Source: Desulforadius tongensis
GTDB lineage: Bacteria; Bacillota; Desulfotomaculia; Desulfotomaculales; Desulfohalotomaculaceae
Direction of reading: 5' to 3'
Assembly (NCBI RefSeq): GCF_016907915.1
Contig: NZ_JAFBCW010000013.1
Location: forward strand, 1-64,000
DNA: 64,000 bases
The notes below the pieces were generated by a model. The model worked only from the letters and a program-made list of their open reading frames with translations, did no database searches and was not told where the DNA came from. A program made the translations under genes and the position numbers. This document shows, one piece after another, positions 35,057 through 44,114 of this stretch (positions are counted from its first letter, which is position 1; the number at the start of each line of letters is the position of its first letter).

Positions 35057-35284
35057 TTACTTGCGCCGGTGATGATGGCTGCACCCACAGGAACAACCGC
35101 TTCCGTGCCCGTTATCCACAAACCTTACTTTTTCCAGCTGGTCTATTACCTGCTTGCGGATACCCTGCAGGTAAATTTTACGCAGTTTTTGTTGTTCTTT
35201 TTTTTCTTCTTCAGTTAATCCCTCACTGCGCTGCTTGCGGGCCAGGGCGTTAATTTTATCGATTAATTCTTTTGTTATCGTCAT
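35057..35284 (-). CDS. DUF896 family protein with Cys/His tail
   Basis: This 75-residue protein has the helical hairpin typical of the DUF896 (YnzC-like) family: ELIDKINALARKQRSEGLTEEEKKEQQKLRKIYL. Family members are small ribosome/SOS-associated proteins of unclear role. Here the C terminus ends CSCGCSHHHRRK, a possible metal site. ATG 35284 follows GAGGTGATT. It is divergent from the sigma-factor gene. Confidence 0.88.
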   Translation of the reverse strand: MTITKELIDKINALARKQRSEGLTEEEKKEQQKLRKIYLQGIRKQVIDQLEKVRFVDNGHGSGCSCGCSHHHRRK

Positions 35285-35348
35285 CAATAATCACCTCATC
35301 ACCCATTATACCCAAAAGATAAAAACATTTAAAGAAATGATCCTGAAA

Positions 35349-35377
35349 GGGAACTTTTTGGCTGCTTATTACGCCTG
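35349..35377 (+). promoter_or_regulatory. Candidate ECF-type autoregulated promoter
   Basis: GGGAACTTTTT (35349-35359), 17 nt and then CGCCTG resemble ECF promoters (GGAAC near -35, CGTC near -10). It lies about 45 nt upstream of the ECF sigma gene, where autoregulation is expected. Confidence 0.5.
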
Positions 35378-35420
35378 TTATCAGGGAGTATTTTCATGTT
35401 ACTTAAAGAGAGTTGATTTT

Positions 35421-35960
35421 ATGATCGATGAATTATTAGTGAAAAAAGCAGTAAACGGGGATGCAGCAGCATTTCTGAAACTGAGCAAGCAGTACCAACA
35501 GCCTTTGTACCGCACTGCCATGGGTATGCTGGGTAACGAACATGATGCTGCCGACGCGGTGCAGGATGCCTTTTTAAAGGCCTACCGGGACATTGGTAAA
35601 CTGCGCGATCCCAGGCAGTTTAGAAGTTGGCTTTATCGCATCTTAATTAACCGCTGTATTGACATTTTACGCCAGCGCCGGCGTACCACACCGGTGGAGC
35701 GGGTTTGGTTATCTGACCCGGTGGAAAACAACATCGAAAGCAGGGTGGATATTTCCCAGGCGGTGGCGGAATTGGATGAACAGCACCGGGCGGTGGTGGT
35801 GCTGCGTTTTTTTCAAGATATGAAGATTGATGATATTGCGCTGGTTCTCAACTGCCCGGTGGGTACGGTAAAGTCCAGGTTGTACCGGGCACTGAAAAAA
35901 TTGAAGCTGTTACTGACTAAAGACAGCGGGTTGGGGGGTGAGCCGGTTGACTTGTGCTGA
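35421..35960 (+). CDS. ECF-type RNA polymerase sigma factor
   Basis: This 179-residue sigma factor starts at ATG 35421 after AAAGAGAG. Region 2 has ADAVQDAFLKAYRDIGKLRDP and FRSWLYRILINRCIDI; region 4 has FFQDMKIDDIALVLNCPVGTVKSRLYRALKKL, the -35-binding helix-turn-helix. It overlaps the anti-sigma gene, and a GGAAC-type promoter lies upstream, the usual ECF module. The stress signal is unknown. Confidence 0.92.
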   Translation: MIDELLVKKAVNGDAAAFLKLSKQYQQPLYRTAMGMLGNEHDAADAVQDAFLKAYRDIGKLRDPRQFRSWLYRILINRCIDILRQRRRTTPVERVWLSDPVENNIESRVDISQAVAELDEQHRAVVVLRFFQDMKIDDIALVLNCPVGTVKSRLYRALKKLKLLLTKDSGLGGEPVDLC

Positions 35961-36855
35961 TTTTTCCGGGTTAATAATGGATTTGGTGCTGGGTGAGCTG
36001 CCCCCGGACCGGCGAGAAATGGTTGAAAATCACCTAGAGCATTGTGAGCGCTGCCGGCGGGAATACCAGTTGTTAAAACAGGTTACCACCGGCCTGCGGA
36101 ACTGGTCAGATGGTATTGAAGTGCCGGCCCTGATGGAGAAACGGTTGGAAAAAGCTCTGCGGTCAGAGATAAAACCGCCGTTAAAAAGAATACTGCCATA
36201 CCTGGCAGCGGCGGCACTGACGCTGGTATTGGCTGTGGGGTTGTGGGGTGAAGCGGGGATGACAACGTTTTTAGACGGGAAAAAAGCGGTGGTGAAAGAA
36301 GATGCCCTGGAAAAGTTAGCTGTGAACCCCCCGGACGTGCCCCGGCAGAAAACAAAAGAGGCGGCTGGCAGTAATATGGTAAATGATGAAATAAAAAGTG
36401 CGCCGCGGCCGCCGGAAGCAGAGAAGTTTTTAGAGCAGGCGGCTCCAATGGCGCCCCCACCGGCGGGGGGGAAGGAACAGGAATACGCCGGGGAAATAAA
36501 GACCAAAGGGTTGAGAGCAGCGGTGAGAAGAGCGGCGGTTATAAGCCTGGCTGAAATTACCCCTGATAAAGTGCGGCAGATTGAGATAAAGGATAATAAT
36601 GAGCGCAGTTATACATTACAGGATAACCGCCGGGAACTAATCAGCATGATGCTTGAAGGTATTAGTGAAGCAGTGCCCGCCGCGGAAAACGAAGCGGGGG
36701 AACACATCATAACTCATGTAATTAACATTCAGCTTACCGACGGCACTAGCTGTATTTTAAATTATGACCTGGAAAACAATGCGGTCTTTTTTAACGGGAA
36801 GTTGATTTATCCCGGCGCCGGTTTTGCCAGGGCAGTTGCAGAGCTGCAGCATTAG
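35947..36855 (+). CDS. Membrane anti-sigma factor with zinc-binding ZAS domain
   Basis: This ~302-residue protein starts with a ZAS domain (VENHLEHCERCRREY, the His-x3-Cys-x2-Cys zinc site) that should hold the adjacent ECF factor. A single membrane helix (ILPYLAAAALTLVLAVGLW, ~residues 80-98) follows, then a Pro/Ala/Lys-rich linker and a ~110-residue extracytoplasmic domain of unknown type. TTG 35947 is placed 6 nt after GGGGGGTG; GTG 35938 lies inside that site. It overlaps the sigma gene by 14 nt. Confidence 0.85.
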   Translation: MTCADFSGLIMDLVLGELPPDRREMVENHLEHCERCRREYQLLKQVTTGLRNWSDGIEVPALMEKRLEKALRSEIKPPLKRILPYLAAAALTLVLAVGLWGEAGMTTFLDGKKAVVKEDALEKLAVNPPDVPRQKTKEAAGSNMVNDEIKSAPRPPEAEKFLEQAAPMAPPPAGGKEQEYAGEIKTKGLRAAVRRAAVISLAEITPDKVRQIEIKDNNERSYTLQDNRRELISMMLEGISEAVPAAENEAGEHIITHVINIQLTDGTSCILNYDLENNAVFFNGKLIYPGAGFARAVAELQH

Positions 36856-36966
36856 GATTTGTAACATTTTTAGGACAGACCCCATACCGCATTGATGTAC
36901 TGCTGAATATTGACAAATAAACGCTGTTTTATTACAATTTCCATAGTGTGTTTATATACGTCAATT

Positions 36967-37213
36967 CTATGACCGGGAAAAGTAGGCGTACACACCTGGC
37001 CAGGGAGGATGGGCCGTGACTGGAAGCCCGTCTGCAGGTAAGGACGTTGAAAGACACCTGGGAGTGGCCACCGAACGATGCACGGCATCCAGTAGACTGG
37101 CCCGGTAGGCCCCGTTACGGCCTTAAAGTGGAACGCTTGCGTTCAAGCAGGGTGGCACCACGGGAACTATCCCGTCCCTGGGTATGCTTTGGCATAGCCG
37201 GGGACGGTTTTTT
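36967..37213 (+). promoter_or_regulatory. T-box riboswitch leader of hisS-aspS
   Basis: Stem I begins gaccgggaaaagtagg (36970) with the AGTA loop motif. Its 3' strand carries GACAC (37053-37057) just before CCTGG, which pairs with CCGGG. GAC (Asp) followed by A is the best specifier, and CAC (His) overlaps it. The T-box sequence AGGGTGGCACC is at 37149-37159. The terminator is CCGTCCC (37172-37178) with GGGACGG (37201-37207) and six T. Uncharged tRNA would stabilise the antiterminator and switch on synthetase expression. Confidence 0.9.
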
Positions 37214-37254
37214 AATAGTCGGCTTGTACTGTAAATTTTATAGGGGGTGTCAAA

Positions 37255-38508
37255 ATGCTTACTACCAAACCCCGGGGTACTAACGATATCATCCCCGGTG
37301 AAGTGGAGAAATGGCAGTATATAGAAGATGTTATCAGGGACGTTTGCCGTATTTATGGCTACAGGGAAATCCGCACCCCGGTATTTGAACATACCGAGTT
37401 GTTTAAACGCGGGGTGGGTGAAACCACTGATATAGTGGAAAAGGAAATGTACACCTTTAAGGACCGTGGAGATCGCAGTATTACCCTGCGTCCCGAAGGA
37501 ACCGCTTCTGTGGTGCGGGCATATTTAGAAAACAACCTGCACGCCGGTCCGCAGCCGGTAAAACTTTATTACATCGGCCCCATGTTTCGCTATGACCGGC
37601 CCCAGGCCGGCCGGTATCGCCAGTTCCACCAGTTCGGTGTGGAAGTGCTGGGGGCGCACAGTGCCGGTATTGATGCAGAAGTAATGGCCATGGCCATGGA
37701 AGTATACCGGCGCTTGGGATTGAAGGACCTGGAGCTTCATATCAACAGTTTGGGATGCCCGGAATGCCGGCCCAAGTTTAGAAGCAGTTTACAGGAATTT
37801 TTCCGGCCCCGGCTGGAGGAATTTTGTCCCACCTGCCAGGACCGTTTTGAGCGCAACCCGCTGCGCATACTGGACTGTAAAAACAAGAAATGCAGGCAGC
37901 TGGCCGCGGGGGCTCCCGCCATACTGGACTGCCTGTGTGACCGGTGCGCGGCGTTTTTTGAGGAAGTTAAACGGCACCTGGAGGAGCTGGGCATTGATTA
38001 TATTGTGGACAAAAACCTGGTGCGGGGGTTGGATTACTATACCCACACCGCCTTTGAAGTGATGGCTAAAGGCATTGGGGCCCAGAGCTCTGTGGGCGGC
38101 GGCGGACGGTACAACGGCCTGGTGGAAGCCTGCGGTGGTAAGGATACCCCCGGTATCGGTTATGCCCTGGGTTTAGAGCGGATACTGCTGGCCATGGAAC
38201 AGCAGGGGGTGGAGTTTCCCCCGCCGTGGCGTCCGGATGTTTTTGTTGTTACTGCCAGCCCCCAGGCGGAGTATGCCGCTTTTAAACTGCTGGCAGAATT
38301 ACGAAATTTAGGCTACAGGGCAGATAAGGACTACAACGGGCGCAGTTTGAAAGCACAAATGAAGTACGCCGGTAAGCTTAATGCCCGTTATACGGTTATT
38401 ATCGGTGAAAATGAGTTGGAAAACGGTACAGCGGTGGTTAAAGATATGATTACCGGGGAACAACGGGAAATTACCCGGGAAAAAATACCCGAAATAATTG
38501 GGAGGTAA
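37255..38508 (+). CDS. hisS: Histidyl-tRNA synthetase
   Basis: This 417-residue class II synthetase starts at ATG 37255 after AGGGGGTG. It has [11 protein letters not shown] at the N terminus, motif 2 ([19 protein letters not shown]), the histidine-specific [15 protein letters not shown] and [17 protein letters not shown]-terminal anticodon-binding domain ends the protein. Expression is controlled by the T-box just upstream, and aspS follows 5 nt later. Confidence 0.97.
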   Translation: MLTTKPRGTNDIIPGEVEKWQYIEDVIRDVCRIYGYREIRTPVFEHTELFKRGVGETTDIVEKEMYTFKDRGDRSITLRPEGTASVVRAYLENNLHAGPQPVKLYYIGPMFRYDRPQAGRYRQFHQFGVEVLGAHSAGIDAEVMAMAMEVYRRLGLKDLELHINSLGCPECRPKFRSSLQEFFRPRLEEFCPTCQDRFERNPLRILDCKNKKCRQLAAGAPAILDCLCDRCAAFFEEVKRHLEELGIDYIVDKNLVRGLDYYTHTAFEVMAKGIGAQSSVGGGGRYNGLVEACGGKDTPGIGYALGLERILLAMEQQGVEFPPPWRPDVFVVTASPQAEYAAFKLLAELRNLGYRADKDYNGRSLKAQMKYAGKLNARYTVIIGENELENGTAVVKDMITGEQREITREKIPEIIGR

Positions 38509-38513
38509 ATAAA

Positions 38514-40319
38514 ATGGAGTTTATGCAGGGTTTAAAACGCACTCACTACTGCGGTAAGGTTGGAAATGATGACATCGGCCAAGAAGTAACATTAATGGGC
38601 TGGGTACAGCGTCGGCGTGACCACGGCGGCTTGATTTTCGTTGATTTGCGGGATCGTTTTGGAATAGTCCAGGTGGTATTTAACTCCGAGGTGAATGAAG
38701 AAGCCTTTCATAAGGCAGAAACGGTACGCAGCGAGTGGGTACTGGCAGTTAAGGGTAAGGTGCATAAAAGGCCGGAGGGTACTGAAAATCCCAAGATGGC
38801 CACCGGCACCGTGGAAGTTTATGCCGATACCCTGGTGGTGTTAAATAAAGCGCAGACACCGCCCTTTTATATCGAAGACGGGGTAGATGTAGATGAAAAC
38901 ATCCGCTTGAAATACCGTTACCTGGATTTGCGCCGGCCGGAAATGCAGCAGGCCATGATTCTGCGTCACCGGGCCGGCAAAGCGGTACGGGATTTCCTGG
39001 ATCGTCATCATTTTTTAGAAATTGAAACCCCGATGCTGACTAAAAGCACCCCTGAGGGAGCCAGGGATTACCTGGTACCCAGCCGGGTAAACCCGGGGAA
39101 ATTTTATGCCCTGCCTCAGTCACCGCAGATATTTAAGCAGATATTAATGTTATCCGGGATGGAACGGTACTTCCAAATTGTGCGCTGTTTCCGGGATGAA
39201 GATTTACGGGCCGACCGGCAGCCGGAATTTACACAAATAGATGTGGAAATGTCCTTTGTAGATAAAGAGGATGTTATGACGCTGATGGAAGAAATGATAG
39301 CGCACCTGTGTAAAGAAACCATTGGTATAGATGTGCCGGTGCCCTTCCCCAGAATGTCTTATCGCGAGGCTGTGGACCGGTTTGGAACAGATAAACCGGA
39401 CCTGCGCTTCGGCATGGAAATTAAAGACATCTCACCGGTGGCCGCTCAATGCGGGTTTAAGGTTTTTAATTCTGCGGTGAACAGCGGGGGGCAGGTTAGA
39501 GGAATTAATGCCAAGGGGTGCGGCAGTTTCAGCCGTAAGGAAATTGATGATCTGACCGCCTTTGTATCTATCTACCAGGCGAAAGGGTTGGCTTACTTTA
39601 TAGTTACCGAAGATGGGGTGAAGTCTCCCATTGCCAAGTTCTTTAAACCGGAAGAAATTAATGCCATTTTAGATAAATTAGAGGCAGAACCGGGGGATTT
39701 ACTGTTATTTGTTGCTGACAAACCCTCCGTGGTGGCGGCATCCCTGGGTGCACTGCGGCTTAACCTGGCCCATCGTTTAAACCTTATTCCCGAGAATACT
39801 TACAACTTCTTGTGGGTGGTTGACTTCCCGCTGTTGGAGTATGATGAAGAAGAAGGACGTTACGTGGCCATGCATCACCCCTTTACCGCCCCGTTGGATG
39901 AAGATGTGGAACTGCTGGAAGAGCAGCCGGAAAAGGTGCGGGCTAAAGCCTATGACATGGTATTAAACGGCGTGGAAATCGGTGGGGGCAGTATAAGAAT
40001 ATATCGCCGGGATATTCAGGAGAAAATGTTTAAAGCCATTGGATTAACTGAAGAGGAAGCCGGTGAAAAATTTGGCTTTATGCTGGAAGCCTTTGAATAC
40101 GGTGCTCCGCCCCATGGCGGTATTGCCTTCGGCTTTGACCGCCTGGTAATGCTGCTGGCGGGTAAAAACAGTATTAGAGATGTCATTGCCTTCCCCAAAA
40201 CTGCCAGTGCCACCTGTATGATGACCGGTGCACCGGATACAGTTGATAAGAAGCAGTTAAAAGAACTGCACATTAAGAGTACCGTTGTAAATAAAGAAAA
40301 GGAAAAACCGGGGGAATAA
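38514..40319 (+). CDS. aspS: Aspartyl-tRNA synthetase
   Basis: This 601-residue bacterial-type class II synthetase has the N-terminal OB anticodon domain ([20 protein letters not shown]), motif 2 ([22 protein letters not shown]), the GAD insertion domain and motif 3 ([15 protein letters not shown]). ATG 38514 is 7 nt after GGGAGGT. With hisS it forms one T-box-regulated operon. Whether it also charges tRNA-Asn cannot be told from the window. Confidence 0.97.
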   Translation: MEFMQGLKRTHYCGKVGNDDIGQEVTLMGWVQRRRDHGGLIFVDLRDRFGIVQVVFNSEVNEEAFHKAETVRSEWVLAVKGKVHKRPEGTENPKMATGTVEVYADTLVVLNKAQTPPFYIEDGVDVDENIRLKYRYLDLRRPEMQQAMILRHRAGKAVRDFLDRHHFLEIETPMLTKSTPEGARDYLVPSRVNPGKFYALPQSPQIFKQILMLSGMERYFQIVRCFRDEDLRADRQPEFTQIDVEMSFVDKEDVMTLMEEMIAHLCKETIGIDVPVPFPRMSYREAVDRFGTDKPDLRFGMEIKDISPVAAQCGFKVFNSAVNSGGQVRGINAKGCGSFSRKEIDDLTAFVSIYQAKGLAYFIVTEDGVKSPIAKFFKPEEINAILDKLEAEPGDLLLFVADKPSVVAASLGALRLNLAHRLNLIPENTYNFLWVVDFPLLEYDEEEGRYVAMHHPFTAPLDEDVELLEEQPEKVRAKAYDMVLNGVEIGGGSIRIYRRDIQEKMFKAIGLTEEEAGEKFGFMLEAFEYGAPPHGGIAFGFDRLVMLLAGKNSIRDVIAFPKTASATCMMTGAPDTVDKKQLKELHIKSTVVNKEKEKPGE

Positions 40320-40400
40320 AACAGCTAAAAACGGCTGCCGGTGTATAATAATCGACGGTTTTTTATAAAATACAGTATAAAAATATCTATTTTTTGGTTC

Positions 40401-40429
40401 TTGCCAACGATTCGATATTGTGCTAACAT
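40401..40429 (+). promoter_or_regulatory. Candidate promoter upstream of the 6S RNA
   Basis: TTGCCA (40401-40406) and TAACAT (40424-40429) are spaced 17 nt. A start near 40436 would leave a short 5' leader before the predicted mature 6S RNA. Confidence 0.45.
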
Positions 40430-40492
40430 ATTATATATAAGCAATAAGTTTACAAAATTAACAAAAATTAGCAACCCTGCTGTGCGCGTATT

Positions 40493-40705
40493 CATCCTGA
40501 TGTTTTGAGCCAACACTATAATAAAGGGAGCCTGACTTTGGTTGTGATGATTGCAGGCCTTAAATTAGTAAGGAAGCATGAAAGCAGCCAGGAGGGCACC
40601 CACCTGTTGAGCGCAGGTTCAATAAACTCCGGATGGGTACGGCATTGGTGGGGTGTATCTATGTGTTGTGATAAATAGCGCTTGGCAGAGGCCAAGCTTT
40701 TTATT
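40493..40705 (+). ncRNA. ssrS: 6S RNA
   Basis: The 5' end tcctgatgtt (40495) resembles that of Bacillus 6S-1 RNA. Outer segments ccaacactata and tatctatgtgttg pair to close a long rod, with the internal block cacccacctg...caggttcaat near the centre. The ending hairpin GCTTGGC (40680-40686)/GCCAAGC (40691-40697) plus T5 is an intrinsic terminator. The position between aspS and tcdA is the same as that of bsrA in Bacillus subtilis. 6S RNA mimics an open promoter and sequesters sigma-A RNA polymerase. The full fold was not computed. Confidence 0.82.
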
Positions 40706-40815
40706 TATGATTCTGCCCTCTCATCCATAAACGCTTACCTGTACAAAAGGTCAGCCTGCTTTGTGGTGCCGCGGGCAGTGGGTATAAATTTCCGGTTGTT
40801 TAGGAGTTGTTTGCA

Positions 40816-41523
40816 GTGGCTGTGCATAGATTTTCCCGTACGGAAATGTTAATTGGCCCCGGCGGGCTGGAAAAGTTAAAAAACAGTAAAGTGGCTGTGT
40901 TTGGTGTCGGCGGGGTGGGTTCTTACACGGTGGAGGCACTGGCCAGGGCGGGCGTGGGGCACCTGGTGCTGGTTGATTTTGACGATGTGGACATTACCAA
41001 TATTAACCGCCAGCTTCATGCTTTGGATAACACCGTTGGCCGGGCGAAAGTGGAACTGATGGCCGGCAGGGTTAAGTTGATTAACCCGGAAATTAAAGTG
41101 CAGGCGGTGAAAGAATTCTACACCCCGGAAAACGGTGAACAACTGCTGGCCGGTGATCTTCATTACGTGGTTGATGCCATAGACAATGTCACCGGTAAGC
41201 TTGATTTAATTAAACGATGTGTGGAAAAAGGAATACCGGTGGCTTCAAGTATGGGAGCAGGGAATAAACTGGATCCCACAGCATTTCAGGTGGCGGATAT
41301 ATCGGAAACCTCTGTCTGCCCGCTGGCCAAGGTGGTAAGGAAAGGGCTTAAAAAAGCAGGCATCTGCCGGGGGGTGAAAGTGGTTTATTCCACCGAACCA
41401 CCTGTAAAGCCCAGGTTGGCGGAAGAACATACTGCTAAACTGCCGCCGGGCAGCATTTCCTTTGTGCCGGCAGCGGCGGGGCTGATTTTAGCCAGTATAG
41501 TGGTCAGGGATTTGACTTTATAA
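40816..41523 (+). CDS. tcdA: tRNA threonylcarbamoyladenosine dehydratase TcdA
   Basis: This 235-residue E1-like ThiF-family enzyme cyclises t6A37 in tRNA. It has the ATP-binding VAVFGVGGVGSYTVEALARAG, DFDDVDITNINRQ and VDAIDNVTGK. GTG 40816 is 9 nt after TAGGAG; TTG 40807 overlaps too closely. The aspS - 6S RNA - tcdA - rarA order matches Bacillus (aspS, bsrA, yrvM, yrvN). The C-terminal SFVPAAAGLILASIVV is typical. Confidence 0.94.
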   Translation: MAVHRFSRTEMLIGPGGLEKLKNSKVAVFGVGGVGSYTVEALARAGVGHLVLVDFDDVDITNINRQLHALDNTVGRAKVELMAGRVKLINPEIKVQAVKEFYTPENGEQLLAGDLHYVVDAIDNVTGKLDLIKRCVEKGIPVASSMGAGNKLDPTAFQVADISETSVCPLAKVVRKGLKKAGICRGVKVVYSTEPPVKPRLAEEHTAKLPPGSISFVPAAAGLILASIVVRDLTL

Positions 41524-41540
41524 TTGGAATATTTAGAAAT

Positions 41541-41570
41541 TTGACAAGGGGTTTTAATAGGCATTATAAT
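41541..41570 (+). promoter_or_regulatory. Sigma-A promoter of trxA
   Basis: TTGACA (41541-41546) and TATAAT (41565-41570) are separated by 18 nt, 79 nt upstream of the TTG start. Confidence 0.9.
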
Positions 41571-41648
41571 GTAAACCTGTAGAAGCAGTGTGAATTTGGC
41601 AGAACGTAGTTTGCTAATAAATTATATCCAGTGAAAGGGGCGAGTCTG

Positions 41649-41978
41649 TTGGCAAGCGAAAACATTATCACTCTCAGCGATGCAGATTTCAAGGAAAAGA
41701 TCAGCGGCAGCGAAGTACCGGTACTGGTTGATTTCTGGGCTGAATGGTGCGGTCCTTGTAAAATGATTGCACCGGAATTGGAGAAGTTGGCCGGTGAATT
41801 GACAGGTAAAGTACAGGTTGCTAAAATTAATGTTGATGACAACCGCGGAACTCCCGGTGAGTACCAGGTAATGAGCATTCCCACCATGGTTTTGTTTAAA
41901 GATGGTCGGGAAGTTGAGCGCATCATTGGTTTCCGTAAGGCAGACGAGCTGAAAAAGATGATTGAGAAGCACTTATAA
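41649..41978 (+). CDS. trxA: Thioredoxin
   Basis: This 109-residue thioredoxin has the active site WAEWCGPCKM and the cis-proline loop SIPTMVLFKDG. It reduces protein disulfides. TTG 41649 is used with AAAGGGGCG upstream; GTG 41631 has no site. It has its own consensus promoter and a strong terminator, so it is monocistronic, inserted between tcdA and rarA. Confidence 0.95.
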   Translation: MASENIITLSDADFKEKISGSEVPVLVDFWAEWCGPCKMIAPELEKLAGELTGKVQVAKINVDDNRGTPGEYQVMSIPTMVLFKDGREVERIIGFRKADELKKMIEKHL

Positions 41979-42012
41979 TTTTTATTACATAAGTTATTAT
42001 GCAGGAGATAAG

Positions 42013-42040
42013 GAGCACGTGCCCGGCGCGTGCTCTTTTT
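42013..42040 (+). terminator. Rho-independent terminator of trxA
   Basis: GAGCACG (42013-42019) pairs with CGTGCTC (42029-42035), followed by five T residues. Confidence 0.88.
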
Positions 42041-42184
42041 ATTAACGTCTACCTTGAAAAACGTTATCTTGCTGAGCCGGTGGCTTTTGTAACGTTCACT
42101 TTTTTATCCTCTGATGGTTCTGCAAAGCGGCATGAGTGTCTGCCCTGAAATGTAAAAATATTCTAGTTTATGGAGGGACATACT

Positions 42185-43477
42185 GTGCTTTTTTACCCGG
42201 AACATTTACCGCTGGCAGCGAGAATGCGCCCGCGCAGCCTTGATGAATTTGTTGGTCAGCAGCACATTTTAGCTAAAAATAAGCTGCTGTACCGGGCAAT
42301 TAAAGCCGGACGGCTGGGTTCGGCCATATTTTACGGCCCGCCGGGTACCGGCAAAACCGCGCTGGCAGAAATTATTGCCTGCACCGCAGAGCGCCCCTTT
42401 GAGCGCTTAAATGCAGTAACCTGCGGTGTAAAGGATATGCGGGCAATAGCGGAAAAGGCCCGCCGCAGCGGGCCGGTAATAATGTTTATGGATGAAATTC
42501 ACCACTTAAATAAAAGCCAGCAGGATGCCCTGCTGCCCTTTGTGGAGCAGGGTCTGGTGACCCTTATCGGCTCCACCACCGAGAATCCTTACTTTGAAGT
42601 AAATGACGCCCTGCGCTCCCGTTCCACCATATTTCAGTTTAAACCGCTGCAGCCGGAAGATATAGAAAAAATAATTAAAAACGCTTTGGCTGATAAAGAG
42701 CGCGGGCTGGGTAATTATAAAGTAAATTTAACCGCCGATGCTTTGGAACACCTGGTGGATGCCAGTGGAGGAGATGCCCGTTCTGCCCTTAACGCGCTGG
42801 AACTGGGGGTGCTGACCACTGAACCGGATGAAAACGGTGTAATACAATACGACCTGGCGGTGGCAGAAGAATGTTTGCAGCAGAGCAGGTTAAAATATGA
42901 CAAAGCCGGTGACAGCCATTATGACGTGGCATCGGCACTGATTAAATCAATTAGGGGCAGTGATCCCCATGCGGCGCTGCATTATCTGGCCAGGATGCTG
43001 GCGGGAGGTGAAGATGTCAAATTTATTGCCCGCAGGCTGGTAATAAGTGCTGCCGAAGATGTGGGGCTGGCTCAACCCCAGGCACTGCAGATAGCCATCG
43101 CCGGGGCCCAGGCGGTGCAGTTTGTGGGGATGCCCGAGGCCCGGATCATACTGGGGGAAGTGGTCATATACCTGGCGCTGTGTCCCAAAAGCAACTCAGC
43201 CTACCAGGCCATAGACCGGGCGCTGTGGGATGTAAGAAATAAGGACTGCGGTTCTGTACCGCTGCACCTGCGGGATGCCCACTATAAAGGGGCGGCAAAA
43301 TTTGGGCACGGGACAAACTACAAATACGCCCATGACTATCCCGGGGGCTGGGTGGATCAGCAGTACCTGCCGGACAAGCTGGTGGGAACGGAATATTACC
43401 GGCCGAAGGGTTACGGTGTGGAACTGAAGTTAAAAGAAAAGCTGAACTTACTAAAAAGCAAAAAGGCTAAAGGCTGA
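42185..43477 (+). CDS. rarA: Replication-associated recombination ATPase RarA (MgsA)
   Basis: This ~430-residue AAA+ protein acts at stalled replication forks. It has RPRSLDEFVGQQHIL, Walker A GPPGTGKTALAE, Walker B IMFMDEIHH and sensor GSTTENPYFEVN, plus the C-terminal tetramerisation domain ending in AHDYPGGWV. GTG 42185 is 7 nt after TGGAGGG; the ATG at 42170 would start before that site. Its position between tcdA and the Rrf2 gene matches yrvN of Bacillus. Confidence 0.94.
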   Translation: MLFYPEHLPLAARMRPRSLDEFVGQQHILAKNKLLYRAIKAGRLGSAIFYGPPGTGKTALAEIIACTAERPFERLNAVTCGVKDMRAIAEKARRSGPVIMFMDEIHHLNKSQQDALLPFVEQGLVTLIGSTTENPYFEVNDALRSRSTIFQFKPLQPEDIEKIIKNALADKERGLGNYKVNLTADALEHLVDASGGDARSALNALELGVLTTEPDENGVIQYDLAVAEECLQQSRLKYDKAGDSHYDVASALIKSIRGSDPHAALHYLARMLAGGEDVKFIARRLVISAAEDVGLAQPQALQIAIAGAQAVQFVGMPEARIILGEVVIYLALCPKSNSAYQAIDRALWDVRNKDCGSVPLHLRDAHYKGAAKFGHGTNYKYAHDYPGGWVDQQYLPDKLVGTEYYRPKGYGVELKLKEKLNLLKSKKAKG

Positions 43478-43567
43478 AACCTATAAAGATATAACCATAG
43501 TAATTATATAAGCATGTTCTGATTTTATCTAAAGGGAAAAAACCAACCGCTGCACTAGGAATTTTCA

Positions 43568-43596
43568 TTGACACTGTTATGGCGCTGTGCTAAGAT
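43568..43596 (+). promoter_or_regulatory. Sigma-A promoter of the rrf2-isc operon
   Basis: TTGACA (43568-43573) and TAAGAT (43591-43596) with a 17-nt spacer. A half operator ACTAGGAATT (43554-43563) abuts the -35. Confidence 0.85.
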
Positions 43597-43608
43597 ATGG
43601 TCAGGAAA

Positions 43609-43633
43609 AATCCCTAGTAAAAAACTAGGGATT
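43609..43633 (+). promoter_or_regulatory. Candidate Rrf2 operator palindrome
   Basis: AATCCCTAGT (43609-43618) and ACTAGGGATT (43624-43633) form a perfect 10-bp inverted repeat around AAAAA, just downstream of the predicted transcription start. Location and symmetry suit autorepression by the dimeric Rrf2 protein encoded next. Confidence 0.72.
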
Positions 43634-43651
43634 AAATCCGGGGGTGGTTGT

Positions 43652-44086
43652 TTGAAGTTGTCCACCAAGGGACATTACGGGTTAAAGGCTATGTATGATT
43701 TAGCCCTTCATTACGGGAATGATCCCATTCCTTTAAAAACAGTAGCTGAACGCCAGCGGCTGTCTGAAAACTATTTGGAACAGCTAATTGCCACTTTGCG
43801 CAGGGCGGGGCTGGTAAAGAGTGTACGCGGGGCTCAAGGCGGTTATATTTTAGCTAGGAGCCCGGAGGATATTACAGTGGGCGACGTAATAAGGGTTTTG
43901 GAAGGACCGATAGCACCGCTGGAATGTGTCAGTGAAGAATATTTAGGGGATTGTGATCAATTTCATTATTGTATTTCCCGCAATGTTTGGACTAAAGTAA
44001 GGGACAGTATTGTAGAGGTATTGGATTCCATAAGCCTGGCGGATATGTGCCGTGAAGCAGAAGAAATAAAACAATCACGGAAATAG
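43652..44086 (+). CDS. Rrf2-family regulator (IscR/CymR-like) with cysteine triad
   Basis: This 144-residue regulator starts at TTG 43652 after GGGGGTGG. The winged helix is KLSTKGHYGLKAMYDLAL with the recognition region RLSENYLEQLIATLRRAGLV and wing SVRGAQGGY. Three cysteines (ECVSEEYLGDCDQFHYC, spacing 8 and 5) occupy the place where IscR binds a [2Fe-2S] cluster; CymR lacks them. It precedes iscS-iscU, so Fe-S-responsive control of the operon through the upstream palindrome is the likely role. Confidence 0.88.
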   Translation: MKLSTKGHYGLKAMYDLALHYGNDPIPLKTVAERQRLSENYLEQLIATLRRAGLVKSVRGAQGGYILARSPEDITVGDVIRVLEGPIAPLECVSEEYLGDCDQFHYCISRNVWTKVRDSIVEVLDSISLADMCREAEEIKQSRK

Positions 44087-44114
44087 CGTTAGCAAAAGAG
44101 GAGGCCTGTTATTT

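Noticed and set aside
40320-40400. Intrinsic terminator directly after aspS
   Set aside because: The cggctg...gacggtttttt region gives only a weak, interrupted stem, so I do not call it.
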